This document shows positions 16,874-24,344 of a stretch of DNA of 64,000 nucleotides, one piece after another. This DNA is from Kutzneria sp. CA-103260 (GTDB taxonomy: Bacteria > Actinomycetota > Actinomycetes > Mycobacteriales > Pseudonocardiaceae): the NCBI RefSeq assembly GCF_018263855.1, contig NZ_CP073318.1:11160001-11224000 (forward strand), written 5' to 3'. The notes beneath the pieces were generated by a model. That model searched no databases. It was given only the letters and a program-made list of their open reading frames with translations, and was not told the origin of the DNA. The stretch's first letter is position 1, and each line of letters opens with the position of its first letter. Made by a program: the position numbers and the translations under genes.

Positions 16874-18490
16874 ATGAGTCGGCGCAGGCTCGCCACGTCC
16901 GTGGCGACCGCTGTCCTCGTCGTCTTGTCGGCGCTGGCCACGCTGTTCAGCAGCGCGGCCGCCGACGCGGCGACCACCGATCAGACCTTCCTGACCTTCT
17001 ACGGCTGGTGGGACAACACCCCGCCGGGCGGGGACATCTCGTACCCGCAGATCCACGACACCGCCGGCGGCTCCGGCAGCTACAGCGACCCGATCACGTT
17101 CGCCACCGACAGCGGCGAGCTCAAGCCGGGCACCAAGGTGTGGGTGCCGCGGGTGCGCAAGTACTTCATCATGGAGGACAGCTGCGAGGAGTGCAGCGCC
17201 GACTGGAACGGCAAGGGCCCCAACGGCGGCCCCAAGCTGCGCCACCTCGACCTGTGGCTGGGCGGCAAGGGCGGCAACGCGATGGACGCCATCGACTGCG
17301 AGGACGCCCTCACCCACTACAACGCCGACAACACGCCGACCATGGAGCCGGTGGTCGTCGACCCGCCGTCGAACGAGGACTACGACTCGACGCCGATCTT
17401 CAACACCAGCACCGGGGCCTGTTACGGCGGGGCCAAGCCGAACCAGACCGTCGGCTCGTACAAGAACAACTCGACCGGGCTGTGCCTGGACGACCCGAAC
17501 AACAGCTCCTCCTCCGGCACCACACTGAAGACCGCGGCCTGCAACGGTTCGGCCGAGCAGACCTTCACCTTCCACGGCGCGTTCCTGATCATCAACAACC
17601 AGTGCGCGACGATCTCCGGCAGCAGCGTCAAGCTGGGCAAGTGCGACGGCGGCCCGAACAGCCAGCTGTCCATCAACCCGGACGGCACCATCAACGACAT
17701 CCAGACCGGCAAGAAGTGCTTCCGTGACTCGTCCGGCACGCTGACCGCCGCCAGTTGCTCCGGCACGCAGAGCAAGTGGACCTTCAGCCCGGCCGGTCCG
17801 GCCGGCCTGTCGGTCGCGGTCAACCCGGCCTCGGCCACGGTCAAAGCCGGCGCCTCGACCACCGCCACCGTGGCGGTGACCGGAGGAACCGGGACCGTGG
17901 CGCTGTCCGCGACCGGCGTGCCGGCCGGCGTGACCGTGACGTTCGACCCCGCCTCGGTTTCCGGCAGCGGCAACTCCACGATGACCGTGGCCGCCTCGGA
18001 CACCGCCAAGTCCGGCACCTTCACCGTGGTCGGCGCCGCCGGCTCGGACAGCAAGTCCGCGACGTTCGCGCTGACCGTGGGCACCGGCGGCTCGTCTTCG
18101 CTGCTGTCCCAGGGCAAGACCGCCACCGCGTCCTCTGTGGAGTCCTCCACCTATGCCGCGAGCAAGGCCTTCGACGGTAACCTGACCTCCACCCGCTGGG
18201 GCAGCAAGGAAGGCTCGGATCCGCAGTGGCTCCAGGTCGACCTGGGCACCGTGCACTCGGTCACCGAGGTCAAGCTGACCTGGGAGGCGGCGTACGGAAA
18301 GTCGTACACCATCCAGACGTCGACCGACGGCAGCACGTGGTCGACTGTATACAGCACCACGACCGGCAACGGCGGCACCGACGACCTCACCGGGCTGGCC
18401 GGCTCCGGCCGGTACGTGCGGATGAACGGCACCGCCCGCGGCACCAGCTACGGCTACTCGCTCTACGAGATGCAGGTCTACGGCTCCTGA
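16874..18490 (+). CDS. Secreted protein: barrel domain, ricin-type lectin, Ig-like, discoidin-like
   Basis: 538 aa with a Sec signal peptide (about 1-33, ending AAADA). Residues 40-140 carry DPITFAT, GTKVWVPRVRKYFIMEDSCEEC and HLDLWLGG, resembling double-psi-barrel secreted proteins of actinomycetes and fungi. A ricin-type beta-trefoil region covers about 190-310 (KNNSTGLCLDDP, CATISGSSVKLGKCDGG). An Ig-like bacterial domain follows (315-400), then an F5/8 type C carbohydrate-binding domain (410-538, DGNLTSTRWGS and YEMQVYG). No glycosidase catalytic pair is recognised, so it is probably a polysaccharide-binding or expansin-like accessory. RBS GGAGG at 16861-16865. The ROK-type operator upstream suggests induction by an oligosaccharide. 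Confidence 0.82.
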   Translation: MSRRRLATSVATAVLVVLSALATLFSSAAADAATTDQTFLTFYGWWDNTPPGGDISYPQIHDTAGGSGSYSDPITFATDSGELKPGTKVWVPRVRKYFIMEDSCEECSADWNGKGPNGGPKLRHLDLWLGGKGGNAMDAIDCEDALTHYNADNTPTMEPVVVDPPSNEDYDSTPIFNTSTGACYGGAKPNQTVGSYKNNSTGLCLDDPNNSSSSGTTLKTAACNGSAEQTFTFHGAFLIINNQCATISGSSVKLGKCDGGPNSQLSINPDGTINDIQTGKKCFRDSSGTLTAASCSGTQSKWTFSPAGPAGLSVAVNPASATVKAGASTTATVAVTGGTGTVALSATGVPAGVTVTFDPASVSGSGNSTMTVAASDTAKSGTFTVVGAAGSDSKSATFALTVGTGGSSSLLSQGKTATASSVESSTYAASKAFDGNLTSTRWGSKEGSDPQWLQVDLGTVHSVTEVKLTWEAAYGKSYTIQTSTDGSTWSTVYSTTTGNGGTDDLTGLAGSGRYVRMNGTARGTSYGYSLYEMQVYGS

Positions 18491-18586
18491 GTGCACACTT
18501 GGGTGCCTGATAGTCCAGCCGGGAGGTTCGGGCGCTGTCACTCCTGATTTGGTGGCAGCAGACACCGTTGCCGAGGAGCGCCCGCG

Positions 18587-20314
18587 TTGCCCGACTACCT
18601 GATCTCCCAGCACGACCCGCGCGGCGAGCGAGCCGACCAGCTCGCCGCCGCGCGGCGTGAGTACCGCTACACCATGGACTTCGGCTTCCCGGTGTCCTCC
18701 ACGCTCGGCGCCGAGCACGAGCCGTCGCCGGCCTGGCGGCTCAAGGCGCTGGCCAAGCAGGAGGAGCTGCGGCTGAACCTGCTGCGGCTCAAGCGCCAGG
18801 GCAGGTGGAACTTCGTCAACGACCTGCCGCCGCTGGCCCCGCACAAGCTGGCCGCCCTGGTGCGCGAGAACGACATGGCCGGCATCGTCGAGTACTTCAT
18901 GCCGCTGCCCGGCGGGGTCACCGGCGACCACCACGAGAAGACCGTGCGGGCCTTCCAGGACGTGTTCGCCCGGGTCGAGCAGCCGGCGGCCACCGCCGAC
19001 TTCGAGTCCGACGAGTACTTCGCCGAGGTCATGGTGGCCGGCCCGGACCCGACGCGGCTGGTGCGGATGGACCGGGTGCCCGAGAAGTTCCCGCTGACCA
19101 GCGCACACCTGGGTGAGGACCTGGGCCAGGCGATCGCCGCCGGCCGGGTGTACTGGATCGACTACGTGGCGATGTCCGCTTTGGACAATGGCACGCATCC
19201 GCAGTCGCCCAAGTACATGTACTCCCCGATGGTGGCGTTCGTGGTGCCTCCGGGCGGCGGCGCGCTGAAGCCGTTCGCGATCCAATGTGGACAGGACCCG
19301 GTCGGCCGGGACATCTACACCCCGGCCGACGGCTACTCCTGGCGGCTGGCCCGCAACTGCGTGCTGGCCGCGCACAACACGTACCACGAGGTGCTGACCC
19401 ACCTGGGTTTCACACACCTGATGAGCGAGCCGGTGCTGATCGCCGCCGTGCGCAACCTCGCCGTCAACCACCCGGTGGCGGTGCTGCTGCGGCGGCACTT
19501 CGAGGGCACGATGTCCATCAACAAGTTGGCCGTGGAGCTGCTGATCCAGCCCGGGCGGGCGGTCGAGTACCTGATCGGCTCGGACCTGAAGAGCACCTAT
19601 CCGTGGCTGGCCGAGCACCGGTCCCAGCGCTCGTTCCGGGGCAACTACCTGCCGACGATGCTGGCCTCCTCGGGCACCGACAGCGTGTCGGCACTGCCGC
19701 ACCACCCGTACCGGGACGACGGCCTGCTGGTGTGGAACTCGATCTACCGCTGGGTCAGCGACTTCGTCGGCGCGTACTACAAGTCCGATGTGGACGTCGC
19801 CGCCGACTACGAACTCCAGGCCTGGGCGACCGAGGTGGCCGCGGCCGACGGCGGGCAGGTGCGGGACTTCGGGGCCACGCCGGGACAGATCCTCGACCGG
19901 CACGACCTGGTCGAGATCCTGACCATGGTCGTGTGGACCGCCGGGCCGCAGCACGCCGCCGTCAACTTCACGCAGGCCGACCACATGGCCTTCCTGCCGG
20001 CCAATCCGCTGGCCGGCTACACCGAGGAGCCCAAGGGGCTCGGGCACGGCGAGGCCGACTGGCTGGCCAACCTGCCGCCGCTGGACGTCGCCGTGCAGCA
20101 GTTCTGCGTGATGACCTTCCTCGGCTCGGTGCACCACACCACGCTCGGCGACTACGGCTCCGACTTCGCCGAGTCCGCCGTTTCCGCTCCGCACAAGCGT
20201 TTCCGCACCGAGCTGGCGGCCATCGAGGACGAGATCGTCGCGCGCAACCGCCGGCGGTCGCGGCCCTACACCTATCTCCAGCCGTCCCTGATTCCCAACA
20301 GCACCAACATCTGA
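18587..20314 (+). CDS. Lipoxygenase family protein
   Basis: 575 aa, start TTG at 18587 with GAGGAG 9 nt upstream. Iron ligands match lipoxygenases: His267 and His272 in YHEVLTHLGFTH, His456 and Asn460 in QHAAVNFTQ, and the C-terminal Ile575 carboxylate (sequence ends STNI). The block MSEPVLIAAVRNLAVNHPV and TMSIN is the family helix after the ligands. No N-terminal PLAT domain and no signal peptide are seen, as in shorter bacterial lipoxygenases. It should dioxygenate polyunsaturated fatty acids to hydroperoxides; substrate and regiochemistry are not predictable here. Monocistronic, convergent with the YchJ-like gene. Confidence 0.9.
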   Translation: MPDYLISQHDPRGERADQLAAARREYRYTMDFGFPVSSTLGAEHEPSPAWRLKALAKQEELRLNLLRLKRQGRWNFVNDLPPLAPHKLAALVRENDMAGIVEYFMPLPGGVTGDHHEKTVRAFQDVFARVEQPAATADFESDEYFAEVMVAGPDPTRLVRMDRVPEKFPLTSAHLGEDLGQAIAAGRVYWIDYVAMSALDNGTHPQSPKYMYSPMVAFVVPPGGGALKPFAIQCGQDPVGRDIYTPADGYSWRLARNCVLAAHNTYHEVLTHLGFTHLMSEPVLIAAVRNLAVNHPVAVLLRRHFEGTMSINKLAVELLIQPGRAVEYLIGSDLKSTYPWLAEHRSQRSFRGNYLPTMLASSGTDSVSALPHHPYRDDGLLVWNSIYRWVSDFVGAYYKSDVDVAADYELQAWATEVAAADGGQVRDFGATPGQILDRHDLVEILTMVVWTAGPQHAAVNFTQADHMAFLPANPLAGYTEEPKGLGHGEADWLANLPPLDVAVQQFCVMTFLGSVHHTTLGDYGSDFAESAVSAPHKRFRTELAAIEDEIVARNRRRSRPYTYLQPSLIPNSTNI

Positions 20315-20318
20315 CCCC

Positions 20319-20750
20319 TCAGCCGGCGGCGTCCAGGTAGACCCACTTGCCGTCCTCGCGCACGAACCGACTGCGCTCGTGCAGGACGCCGCCGGCGTGG
20401 CGGGCGTTGAACTCCACCACGCCCTCCTTGTCGAACAGGCCGCCCTTGTCGCGGTCGACGATCTCCAGCCCCGTCCACTCCGTGTCGTCCAGCGTGAGCC
20501 GGCGGGGCTTCGTCGTGCTGTGCCAGGTCCGCAGCAGGTACTTCCGGTCGCCGACGGCGAACGCCGCGTAGCGGGAGCGCATCAGCAGCTCCGCCGTCGG
20601 GGCGTTGCCGCCCTGGTGGAACCGGCCGCAGCACTCGTCGTAGGGCCCACCCAGCCCACAAGGACACTGTGCTTTTGCCGCGCGTGCCGCGCGGGGCTCG
20701 GCCCCTTCGGGGCCGCTGCCTTCACTTGCTGGATTTCTCGAGGGCCGCAT
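20319..20750 (-). CDS. YchJ/UPF0225-like SEC-C protein
   Basis: The conserved protein begins at about residue 28 with CPCGLGGPYDECCGRFH, the zinc-binding SEC-C-type motif, followed by the YchJ body (TAELLMRSRYAAFAVGD, LLRTWHSTT, WTGLEIVD, GVVEFNARH, GVLHERSRFVREDGKWVYLDA). No in-frame start codon lies close to the SEC-C motif, so the only available start is the ATG at 20750. That places a low-complexity leader, derived from a repeat hairpin, in the protein. Either the leader is real or the 5' end has been overwritten by a repeat insertion. Function of the family is unknown; it may be nucleic-acid or ribosome associated. Confidence 0.7.
   Translation of the reverse strand: MRPSRNPASEGSGPEGAEPRAARAAKAQCPCGLGGPYDECCGRFHQGGNAPTAELLMRSRYAAFAVGDRKYLLRTWHSTTKPRRLTLDDTEWTGLEIVDRDKGGLFDKEGVVEFNARHAGGVLHERSRFVREDGKWVYLDAAG
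20699..20715. repeat. Short GC hairpin in YchJ leader
   Basis: CGGCCCC TTC GGGGCCG, a perfect 7-bp stem with 3-nt loop. With the larger inverted repeat at 20726-20799 it makes up an unusual structured block in front of the conserved YchJ coding region. Confidence 0.55.
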
Positions 20751-20799
20751 GACTGGATGGTAGGGCGCGTCGGGTGGCGGCCCTCAAAAAATCCAGCAA
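20726..20799. repeat. Large imperfect inverted repeat, possible dispersed element
   Basis: Arms of 23 nt (20726-20748 and 20777-20799) match at 21 positions around a 28-nt loop; each arm contains TTGCTGGATTT or its complement AAATCCAGCAA-like sequence and GAGGGCCGC. It lies between two divergent genes, where a terminator is not expected, and overlaps the apparent YchJ start. It may be a REP- or MITE-like element. Confidence 0.6.
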
Positions 20800-20862
20800 C
20801 CGCTCCAGGTAGCGGCGGGGCCTCGCTCTCTCCTGTCTTGGCGGCGTTCTCGCTCGCATGCG

Positions 20863-20892
20863 TTGACATGTGACCAAATGGTCACCTATTCT
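20863..20892 (+). promoter_or_regulatory. ArsR promoter with operator in the spacer
   Basis: TTGACA (-35, 20863-20868), an 18-nt spacer, and TATTCT (-10, 20887-20892). The spacer holds GTGACC AAAT GGTCAC (20870-20885), a 6-bp-arm dyad suited to ArsR binding. Transcription would begin at about 20899-20900, the GTG itself, so the mRNA is probably leaderless. Confidence 0.7.
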
Positions 20893-20899
20893 CGCCGTC

Positions 20900-21220
20900 G
20901 TGACGGACGACGACCGGGTCTTCAAGGCCCTCGCCGACCCGACCCGCCGCTTCCTGCTCGACCTGTTGTTCGCCCGGGACGGTCGAACGCAGTCCGAGCT
21001 GGAGGCGGAGCTGGAGATGAGCCGGTTCGGCGTGGCCAAGCACCTCAAGGTGCTGGAGGACGCCGGACTGGTTGTCACCAGGCGGGTCGGGCGGGAGAAG
21101 CTGCACCACCTCAATCCGGTGCCGATCCGTCTCATCCACGACCGCTGGATCGACAAGTACACCGAGCCCCGCCTGTCGGCGCTCACCGATCTCAAGGCCC
21201 AGCTCGAATCCGAGGAGTGA
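20900..21220 (+). CDS. ArsR-family regulator (SRPBCC-linked)
   Basis: 106 aa from GTG 20900; the ATG ten codons upstream lies within the promoter spacer and is rejected. VFKALADPTRRFLLDLL and the recognition region SRFGVAKHLKVLEDAGLV (about residues 40-57) mark a winged-helix ArsR protein, and the tail HDRWIDKYTEPRLSALTDLKAQLE is typical of the subgroup encoded just before AHSA1/SRPBCC genes. Probably autoregulated through the dyad in its promoter. Confidence 0.9.
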   Translation: MTDDDRVFKALADPTRRFLLDLLFARDGRTQSELEAELEMSRFGVAKHLKVLEDAGLVVTRRVGREKLHHLNPVPIRLIHDRWIDKYTEPRLSALTDLKAQLESEE

Positions 21221-21222
21221 AC

Positions 21223-21693
21223 ATGAGCGTGCAGGTCAACCGGATCTTCATCCACGCCAAGCCGCAGCAGGTCTGGGACGCCATCACCAGTTCCGAGTTC
21301 AACGACAAGTACGGCTTCCGCTGCGTCAGCGAGTACGACCTCAAGGTCGGCGGCGCCTTCCGCGCCCTGGCCAGCAAGGAGATGGCCGCGCACGGCGCCC
21401 CCGAGGTCATCATCGACGGCGAGGTGCTGGAGTGCGATCCGCCGCACCGCCTCAAGCAGACCTGGCACGCCATGTTCAGCCCGGAGATCGCCGCCGAGGC
21501 CGTCACCACGCTGACCTGGGAGCTGGCGGAGCAGTTCGGCGCCACCCGCCTCACCGTCACCCACGAGACCCCCGACGCCCCGCTCACCGCCGCCATGACC
21601 AGCGGCAACGTCGAGAACGCCGGCGGCGGCTGGCCGCACCTGCTCAGCGACCTCAAGACCTACCTGGAGACCGGCGCCCCCATGGGCGGCTGA
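21223..21693 (+). CDS. SRPBCC (AHSA1-like) domain protein
   Basis: 156 aa, ATG 2 nt after the ArsR stop, with GAGGAG of the ArsR end as ribosome site. Helix-grip fold signatures: QVNRIFIHAKPQQVWDAITS at the N-terminus, KVGGAFRAL in the middle, and GGWPHLLSDLKTYLETG at the C-terminal helix. These proteins bind hydrophobic ligands or act as activators; those paired with ArsR regulators have no settled function. Co-transcribed with and controlled by the ArsR gene. Confidence 0.9.
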   Translation: MSVQVNRIFIHAKPQQVWDAITSSEFNDKYGFRCVSEYDLKVGGAFRALASKEMAAHGAPEVIIDGEVLECDPPHRLKQTWHAMFSPEIAAEAVTTLTWELAEQFGATRLTVTHETPDAPLTAAMTSGNVENAGGGWPHLLSDLKTYLETGAPMGG

Positions 21694-21704
21694 GACCTCC
21701 ACCC

Positions 21705-21718
21705 GAGTGGCTCACTTG
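21705..21718. repeat. GAGTGGCT-family half element
   Basis: GAGTGGCTCACTTG, identical over 14 nt to 21931-21944, but without the partner GAGCCACTC arm nearby. Probably a degraded copy of the inverted-repeat family. Confidence 0.55.
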
Positions 21719-21826
21719 ACGCCCGCCGCGCGTGAGTCCCGCCCGTGCCCCATGATCATCAGCCAGGGCCTCAAACCACCCGGTCGAGCGACCCCGCCCC
21801 ACCCCCGCCTCCCTATTTTGATGCTC

Positions 21827-21871
21827 GGAAAGCCCCTTTCCTCTCGTTGGAGTAGAGGAAAGGGGCTTTCC
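21827..21871. terminator. Conserved-loop hairpin, copy 2
   Basis: Perfect 17-nt arms (21827-21843, 21855-21871) of GGAAAGCCCCTTTCCTC type with an 11-nt loop TCGTTGGAGTA. Between convergent genes, so a likely bidirectional terminator. Preceded by TTGATGCTCGGAAAG-like flank as in copy 1. Its loop is the most divergent of the family. Confidence 0.8.
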
Positions 21872-21930
21872 AAACGGGGGTGGAAATACATGGATCACTC
21901 GGTCGGGTGAGGGCTGGTGGGGGCGTATGT

Positions 21931-21969
21931 GAGTGGCTCACTTGGGCAGCGGGGGCACATGAGCCACTC
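21931..21969. repeat. GAGTGGCT-family inverted repeat
   Basis: GAGTGGCTC (21931-21939) pairs with GAGCCACTC (21961-21969) across a 21-nt loop. The right side ATGAGCCACTC-NN-GTGCGG matches the copy at 1880-1897. Lies just after the stop of the ECF41 sigma gene. Confidence 0.65.
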
Positions 21970-21994
21970 GGGTGCGGCGGGGGAGTGGAGTGGG

Positions 21995-22789
21995 CTAGGG
22001 GCGGAGGTCGCGGCCGGGGCGGGCGACGATCTTGGTGACCAGGTCGTCGGCGATGGTCAGCTCCAGCACGGCGAACTCGCGGCGGTTGGCGTAGGCCAGC
22101 AGGAAGGGCGGCGCGGCGACGAGGGTGGCGTGCCCCAGCCGGCGGAGCAAGCTGGTGGCGATGTCCTCGGCACCGTGCCGCTCGGTGGTGCCGCCGCGGA
22201 ACGTGCCGGTGCCCCAGACATCCGGGTGCAGCACCTGGAGCAGGGCGTCGAGGTCGCCGTTGGCGCAGGCGGCGATGAAGCGCTCGGTGACCAGCTGGTG
22301 CTCGTCGGCGGCCACCGGATGGGCCCGCTCCGAGGCGATGTGCTGACGGGCCCGGCGGGCCAGCTGGCGGCAGGTGGCGACGGGCCGGCCCAGAGTCTCG
22401 GCGACGGACTCGAAGGGTGTGCCGAACACGTCGTGCAGGATGAAGGCGACCCGCTCGGCCGGCGGCATGCGCTCCAGCACCACCAGCAGCGCCAGCCGGA
22501 CCTCGTCGTCGAGGGTGATGCGGTCGGCCGGGTCGACGGAGCCGGGCCGCTCGGGCACCTCGCCCGGCAGCTCGCGGCGGGACCGGGCGGACTTGAGCTG
22601 GTCCAGACACAGGCGGCTGGTCACGACGGTCAGCCAGCCCCGGTCGTCGTCCACGCCGGACGCGGCCGACCAGCGGACGAACGCCTCCTGCACGACGTCC
22701 TCGGCCGCGCCGATGTCGCCGAGCATCCGGTACGCCAGGTTCACCAGGTACGGGCGGTTGGCCCGCCACACCTCACCGAAGCCAGTCAC
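21995..22789 (-). CDS. ECF41-type sigma factor with SnoaL-like extension (SigJ-like)
   Basis: 264 aa from GTG 22789 (MTGFGEVWRANRPYLVNLAYRML). Region 2 is about 5-75, including AAEDVVQEAFVRW and GWLTVVTSRLCLDQLKS, and region 4 about 100-155 (ERVAFILHDVFGTPFESVAETLGRPVATCRQLARRARQ). A shortened SnoaL-like domain follows (about 165-260). The linker and C-terminal motifs usual in ECF41 (WLPEP, DGGG, NPDKL) are degenerate here (LPGEVPER, GTFRGG, ARPGRDL), so regulation by the extension may differ. Its promoter is the ECF41 consensus, mirrored toward the oxidoreductase gene at 22861, which implies autoactivation. Confidence 0.9.
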   Translation of the reverse strand: MTGFGEVWRANRPYLVNLAYRMLGDIGAAEDVVQEAFVRWSAASGVDDDRGWLTVVTSRLCLDQLKSARSRRELPGEVPERPGSVDPADRITLDDEVRLALLVVLERMPPAERVAFILHDVFGTPFESVAETLGRPVATCRQLARRARQHIASERAHPVAADEHQLVTERFIAACANGDLDALLQVLHPDVWGTGTFRGGTTERHGAEDIATSLLRRLGHATLVAAPPFLLAYANRREFAVLELTIADDLVTKIVARPGRDLRP

Positions 22790-22798
22790 AGCGGTTAC

Positions 22799-22852
22799 GA
22801 CGATACGGCCCGTCGGAAAGTGACATGTCACTTTCGCGGCGGCTGTGTCGTC
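22799..22852. promoter_or_regulatory. Bidirectional ECF41 promoter
   Basis: Plus strand: TGTCACT (22826-22832), 16 nt, CGTC (22849-22852), start ATG 22861. Minus strand: TGTCACT (22825-22819), 16 nt, CGTC (22802-22799), start GTG 22789. Both fit the published ECF41 motif TGTCACA-N16-CGTC. The two -35 elements abut to make a perfect 20-bp palindrome at 22816-22835. Each start codon lies 9-10 nt past its CGTC, so both mRNAs should be leaderless or nearly so. Confidence 0.85.
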
Positions 22853-22860
22853 GAGGAAGC

Positions 22861-23679
22861 ATGATCCTGGTAACCGGGGCGTCCGGCACGGTCGGCCGCC
22901 CACTCGTGGAACTGCTGGTGGCCGCCGGCCTCAAGGTGCGGGCGGTGGCACGGAACCCGGCCGGCCTGCCGCGCATCGTAGAGGTGGTGGACAAGCCGGT
23001 GCTGGAGGGAGTCACCGGCTTGTTCGCCAATCCCCGCGCGATCGGGGCCGACCTGGTCGGGGCGGCGAAAGAGCATGGCGTACGCCGGGTGGTGGCACTG
23101 TCGGCGGCGAACGTGGACGACGATCTCGACCGGCAGCCGTCACGCTGGCGAGGCGACCGCAATCGTGAGGTGGAGCGGGCGGTCACGGCCAGCGGCCTGG
23201 ACTGGGTGGCGCTGCGCCCGTGGACGTTCGCGGCCAACTCGTTCGGGCTGTGGGCCGAGCAGATCCGGCGCGGCGACGAAGTGCGTGGCTCGTACGCGAA
23301 GGCAACCTGGTCGCCGATCCACGAACGCGATATCGCCGAGGTGGCGGTACGGGCGTTCCTGGACGACAACCTGCTCGGCATGCGGCCGGTGCTGACCGGG
23401 CCGGAGTCGCTGACCCAGGAGCAGATGGTGCGGACCATCGGCGACGCGATCGGCCGAGAGCTCAACTACGTGGAGGCCCCGCCGGACTTGGCCCGGCAGG
23501 CGATGGTGGCGCAGGGGCTCCCGGCGGAGTTCGCCGCCCGACTGCTGGCCATGCAGGCCCGCTCGGTGGGCGTGCCGGCGCCGGTCACCAACGAGGTGCG
23601 GCGGATCCTGGGCCGGCCGGCGCTGACGTTCGCCCGCTGGGCCGCCGACAACGCCTATGTCTTCGGGGAGAGGCCATGA
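22861..23679 (+). CDS. NmrA-like NAD(P)-binding oxidoreductase
   Basis: 272 aa from ATG 22861 (MILVTGASGTVGRPLVELL). The glycine-rich TGASGTVG motif is at 5-12, RNPAG after strand 2 suggests NADP, and SPIHERDIAEVAVRAF near 165-180 is the NmrA/atypical SDR signature. No YxxxK catalytic dyad is evident, so it may be a redox sensor or a reductase of the NmrA/azoreductase type. Epimerase- or oxidoreductase-like neighbours are typical for ECF41 sigma factors, and the promoter matches, so it is the probable sigma target. Its stop overlaps the next start. Confidence 0.88.
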   Translation: MILVTGASGTVGRPLVELLVAAGLKVRAVARNPAGLPRIVEVVDKPVLEGVTGLFANPRAIGADLVGAAKEHGVRRVVALSAANVDDDLDRQPSRWRGDRNREVERAVTASGLDWVALRPWTFAANSFGLWAEQIRRGDEVRGSYAKATWSPIHERDIAEVAVRAFLDDNLLGMRPVLTGPESLTQEQMVRTIGDAIGRELNYVEAPPDLARQAMVAQGLPAEFAARLLAMQARSVGVPAPVTNEVRRILGRPALTFARWAADNAYVFGERP

Positions 23680-24344
23680 AGATCACTGTTTTCGCGGCGA
23701 CCGGGGGAATTGGACGCTGTGTCCTCGACCAGGCGCTGGCCGCCGGCCACGAGGTGACGGCGGTGGTGCGGGACCCCAGCAAGGTGCCGTCTACCGTGCA
23801 CACGGTGCGGGCCGATCTGTCCACTGTGGAGCCTGGTGTGCTGGAGACGGCCGTCGGCGGGGCGGACGCCGTGCTGTCCGGCCTGGGGCCACGCAACGCC
23901 CGGCAGCCCAACGCGATCACCTCCGCCGGGACCAAGGCGATCATCAGCGCGATGAAGGCCACTGGCGCGCGGCGGATCGTGGTGGTGAGCGCCGCGCCGG
24001 TGTCCACGACTCCGTCCCCGGACCGGCCGAACCCGCCGCGGCACGACCCGGCGGAGGGCTTCATCATGCGGAACGTGTTGACGCCGGGCATTCGGCGGCT
24101 CTTCCACGACCACTACACGGATCTGGCGATCATGGAGGACGCGCTGCGGGCCAGCGGTCTGGACTGGACGTCGGTGCGGCCGCCGAAGCTCACGGACAAG
24201 CCGCTGACCGGCCAGTACCGCCTCGCTCACGAGCAGAACATCCGCTCCGGTGCGACCATCTCACGGGCCGATGTCGCGCACTACATGCTGGCCTGCCTGG
24301 ATGATCCGTCGTCGATCGGTCACTGTGTGGGGATCGCCACCTGA
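23676..24344 (+). CDS. NAD(P)H-binding atypical SDR
   Basis: 222 aa, ATGA overlap with the preceding gene. MKITVFAATGGIGRCVLDQAL has the GATGxxG-like cofactor loop; RIVVVSAAPV and GLDWTSVRPPKLTD are the usual strand blocks of NAD(P)H-binding (NmrA/HSCARG, biliverdin reductase B-like) proteins. Co-transcribed with the NmrA-like gene from the ECF41 promoter. Its 3' end overlaps the convergent GH3 gene by 25 nt. Confidence 0.85.
   Translation: MKITVFAATGGIGRCVLDQALAAGHEVTAVVRDPSKVPSTVHTVRADLSTVEPGVLETAVGGADAVLSGLGPRNARQPNAITSAGTKAIISAMKATGARRIVVVSAAPVSTTPSPDRPNPPRHDPAEGFIMRNVLTPGIRRLFHDHYTDLAIMEDALRASGLDWTSVRPPKLTDKPLTGQYRLAHEQNIRSGATISRADVAHYMLACLDDPSSIGHCVGIAT

Larger units (their letters stand above)
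21694..21994. other. Convergent intergenic region holding repeats only
   Basis: 301 nt between convergent SRPBCC and ECF41 sigma genes. It holds a single GAGTGGCTCACTTG half-repeat, conserved-loop hairpin copy 2, and a complete GAGTGGCTC inverted repeat. Small open frames here cover the repeats and have no protein-like composition or ribosome site. I see no gene. Confidence 0.7.

Noticed and set aside
16763..20194. 1143-codon open frame on the minus strand across the secreted protein and lipoxygenase genes
   Set aside because: Arg/Gly/Val/His-rich composition of an antisense shadow of GC-rich coding DNA; no ribosome site or domain, whereas the plus-strand genes have clear motifs.
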